This document shows, in pieces, positions 4,537 through 5,318 of a stretch of 5,318 nucleotides of DNA (position 1 is the stretch's first letter; every line of letters begins with the position of its first letter). Source of the stretch: JBNKFQ01 sp050289385 (GTDB lineage: Bacteria; Pseudomonadota; Gammaproteobacteria; Pseudomonadales; Porticoccaceae); assembly GCA_050289385.1 (NCBI GenBank), contig JBNKFQ010000052.1:1-5318 (forward strand). Reading direction: 5' to 3'. The notes under the pieces were generated by a model that saw only the letters and a list, made by a program, of their open reading frames with translations, was not told where the DNA came from and ran no database searches. The position numbers were made by a program, and so were the translations under genes.

Positions 4537-5318
4537 ATGCCATCGATGTCTGAAGATACCCTGGATCGCATAAAAGAACGACGACTTGATCTGTTGCTGA
4601 AACAAACCGCGATGACCGGCTTTTTCAGCGTTCTGTTTGCGGCGATCTTGACTTTCCTGTTACGCAATACCGGGCATCTGCAAGCGATGCTCTTTTGGGT
4701 AGGCATTAACCTGCTGATGGTATTGTCCCGAGAGATATTGATTTACCCTCGCTTCAGGGCGCAGCGTCGACGCGGGCAAAGCAACTTCAATCTGATTCAC
4801 GGGGTGATCGTTTTTTTCTGGGCATTTGCCGGATTGCTTTGGGGTATAGGTGGTTATCTGTTTATGCCGCACGAAGACCAACCCGAGCTTGTCATCACCT
4901 TTGTGACCACCTATGTCGGTCTCACCGCAGGTAATATTATCTCTTTTGCACCTTCGGTCTGGACCGGTGTGGTATTCACCGTTCCGGCCATTCTGGGATT
5001 AGCCGTCAGAGTTTATGAGTTCGGCTATATGGTGTTCTTCTATAGCATGCTGATTTATATCCTGTTCCTGCTGATTGTGATCGTGCGGATATCAAAAGTC
5101 GTGATTAACACCATCAGCGTCGATCTGGACAATGAGCGACTGCTGAATGCGGTGACGGTGGAAAAAGAGCGGGCGGAACAGGAAAAAGAGAAAGCCGAAA
5201 AGGCGAACCTGAGCAAGTCGGAGTTCCTCGCCGCGGCCAGCCATGACCTGCGCCAGCCGCTGAACTCCATCGGGTTGTTTCTGTATGGCTTGAAGCAGAA
5301 GTTGCAGGGCGATAACGG
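4537..5318 (+). CDS. membrane sensor histidine kinase, 3' end beyond the window
   Basis: The frame opens at ATG 4537, with a second in-frame ATG at 4546, and runs off the right edge after 260 codons. After a charged N-terminus (1-22), about six hydrophobic segments follow, near residues 25-42, 47-66, 87-108, 117-136, 141-158 and 163-186. They have very short loops and no large periplasmic sensor domain, so the stimulus is probably sensed in or near the membrane. A charged, helix-prone linker (195-228, rich in KERAEQEKEKAEK) resembles a signalling coiled coil. It leads to the dimerisation and phosphotransfer domain with H236 in AAASHDLRQPLNS. This H-box form (HDLRQPL) is common in kinases that carry a C-terminal receiver, so a hybrid kinase is possible, but the ATPase domain and anything after it lie outside the window. 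The kinase probably phosphorylates the regulator encoded just upstream. Start choice is tentative because the ribosome site is weak. Confidence 0.92.
   Translation, partial: MPSMSEDTLDRIKERRLDLLLKQTAMTGFFSVLFAAILTFLLRNTGHLQAMLFWVGINLLMVLSREILIYPRFRAQRRRGQSNFNLIHGVIVFFWAFAGLLWGIGGYLFMPHEDQPELVITFVTTYVGLTAGNIISFAPSVWTGVVFTVPAILGLAVRVYEFGYMVFFYSMLIYILFLLIVIVRISKVVINTISVDLDNERLLNAVTVEKERAEQEKEKAEKANLSKSEFLAAASHDLRQPLNSIGLFLYGLKQKLQGDN

Noticed and set aside
4197..4706. Leftward 169-codon frame opposite the response regulator and kinase
   Set aside because: It is antisense to two genes with clear domains and catalytic residues; its residues show no family features.

Overview
The window looks like an accessory, decaying stretch of a proteobacterial chromosome, most likely gammaproteobacterial. 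That guess rests on the IS91-type transposase remnant, the ParDE pair and the NarL-type response regulator beside a kinase with an HDLRQPL H-box. No rRNA or tRNA is present to fix the taxon.

Left part (1-1150). The window opens on what may be the last codons of an upstream gene, followed by a textbook intrinsic terminator. Beyond it lies about 1 kb with no intact gene. Reading all forward frames recovers pieces of a delta-60 repeat (DUF5122-type) beta-propeller protein, such as SSWNPNAN, NNTIYAGG and SFASIA, broken by frameshifts and stops. I read this as a pseudogene.

Middle (1151-3275). A leftward ParD/ParE toxin-antitoxin pair with a recognisable promoter and operator palindrome sits between two direct repeats, 1151-1275 and 1952-2096, about 80% identical over a 114-base core. 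The right-hand repeat lies just upstream of a rightward IS91/ISCR-type transposase pseudogene, so the repeat is probably the element's 5' (terIS-side) end. A duplicated element end on both sides of a toxin-antitoxin pair suggests the pair was carried or captured by the element. The transposase is dead: it has in-frame stops and frameshifts, and the internal region with the HUH metal-binding motif is missing. The toxin has an odd start, because ACG stands where an ATG overlapping the antitoxin stop would be expected.

Right part (3276-5318). About 650 bases without a convincing gene lead to a two-component pair transcribed rightward: a NarL/FixJ response regulator, then 7 bases later a membrane histidine kinase with about six predicted transmembrane segments and an H-box, cut by the window end. 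These two are the healthiest genes in the window. They are probably co-transcribed and form a cognate signalling pair of unknown stimulus.
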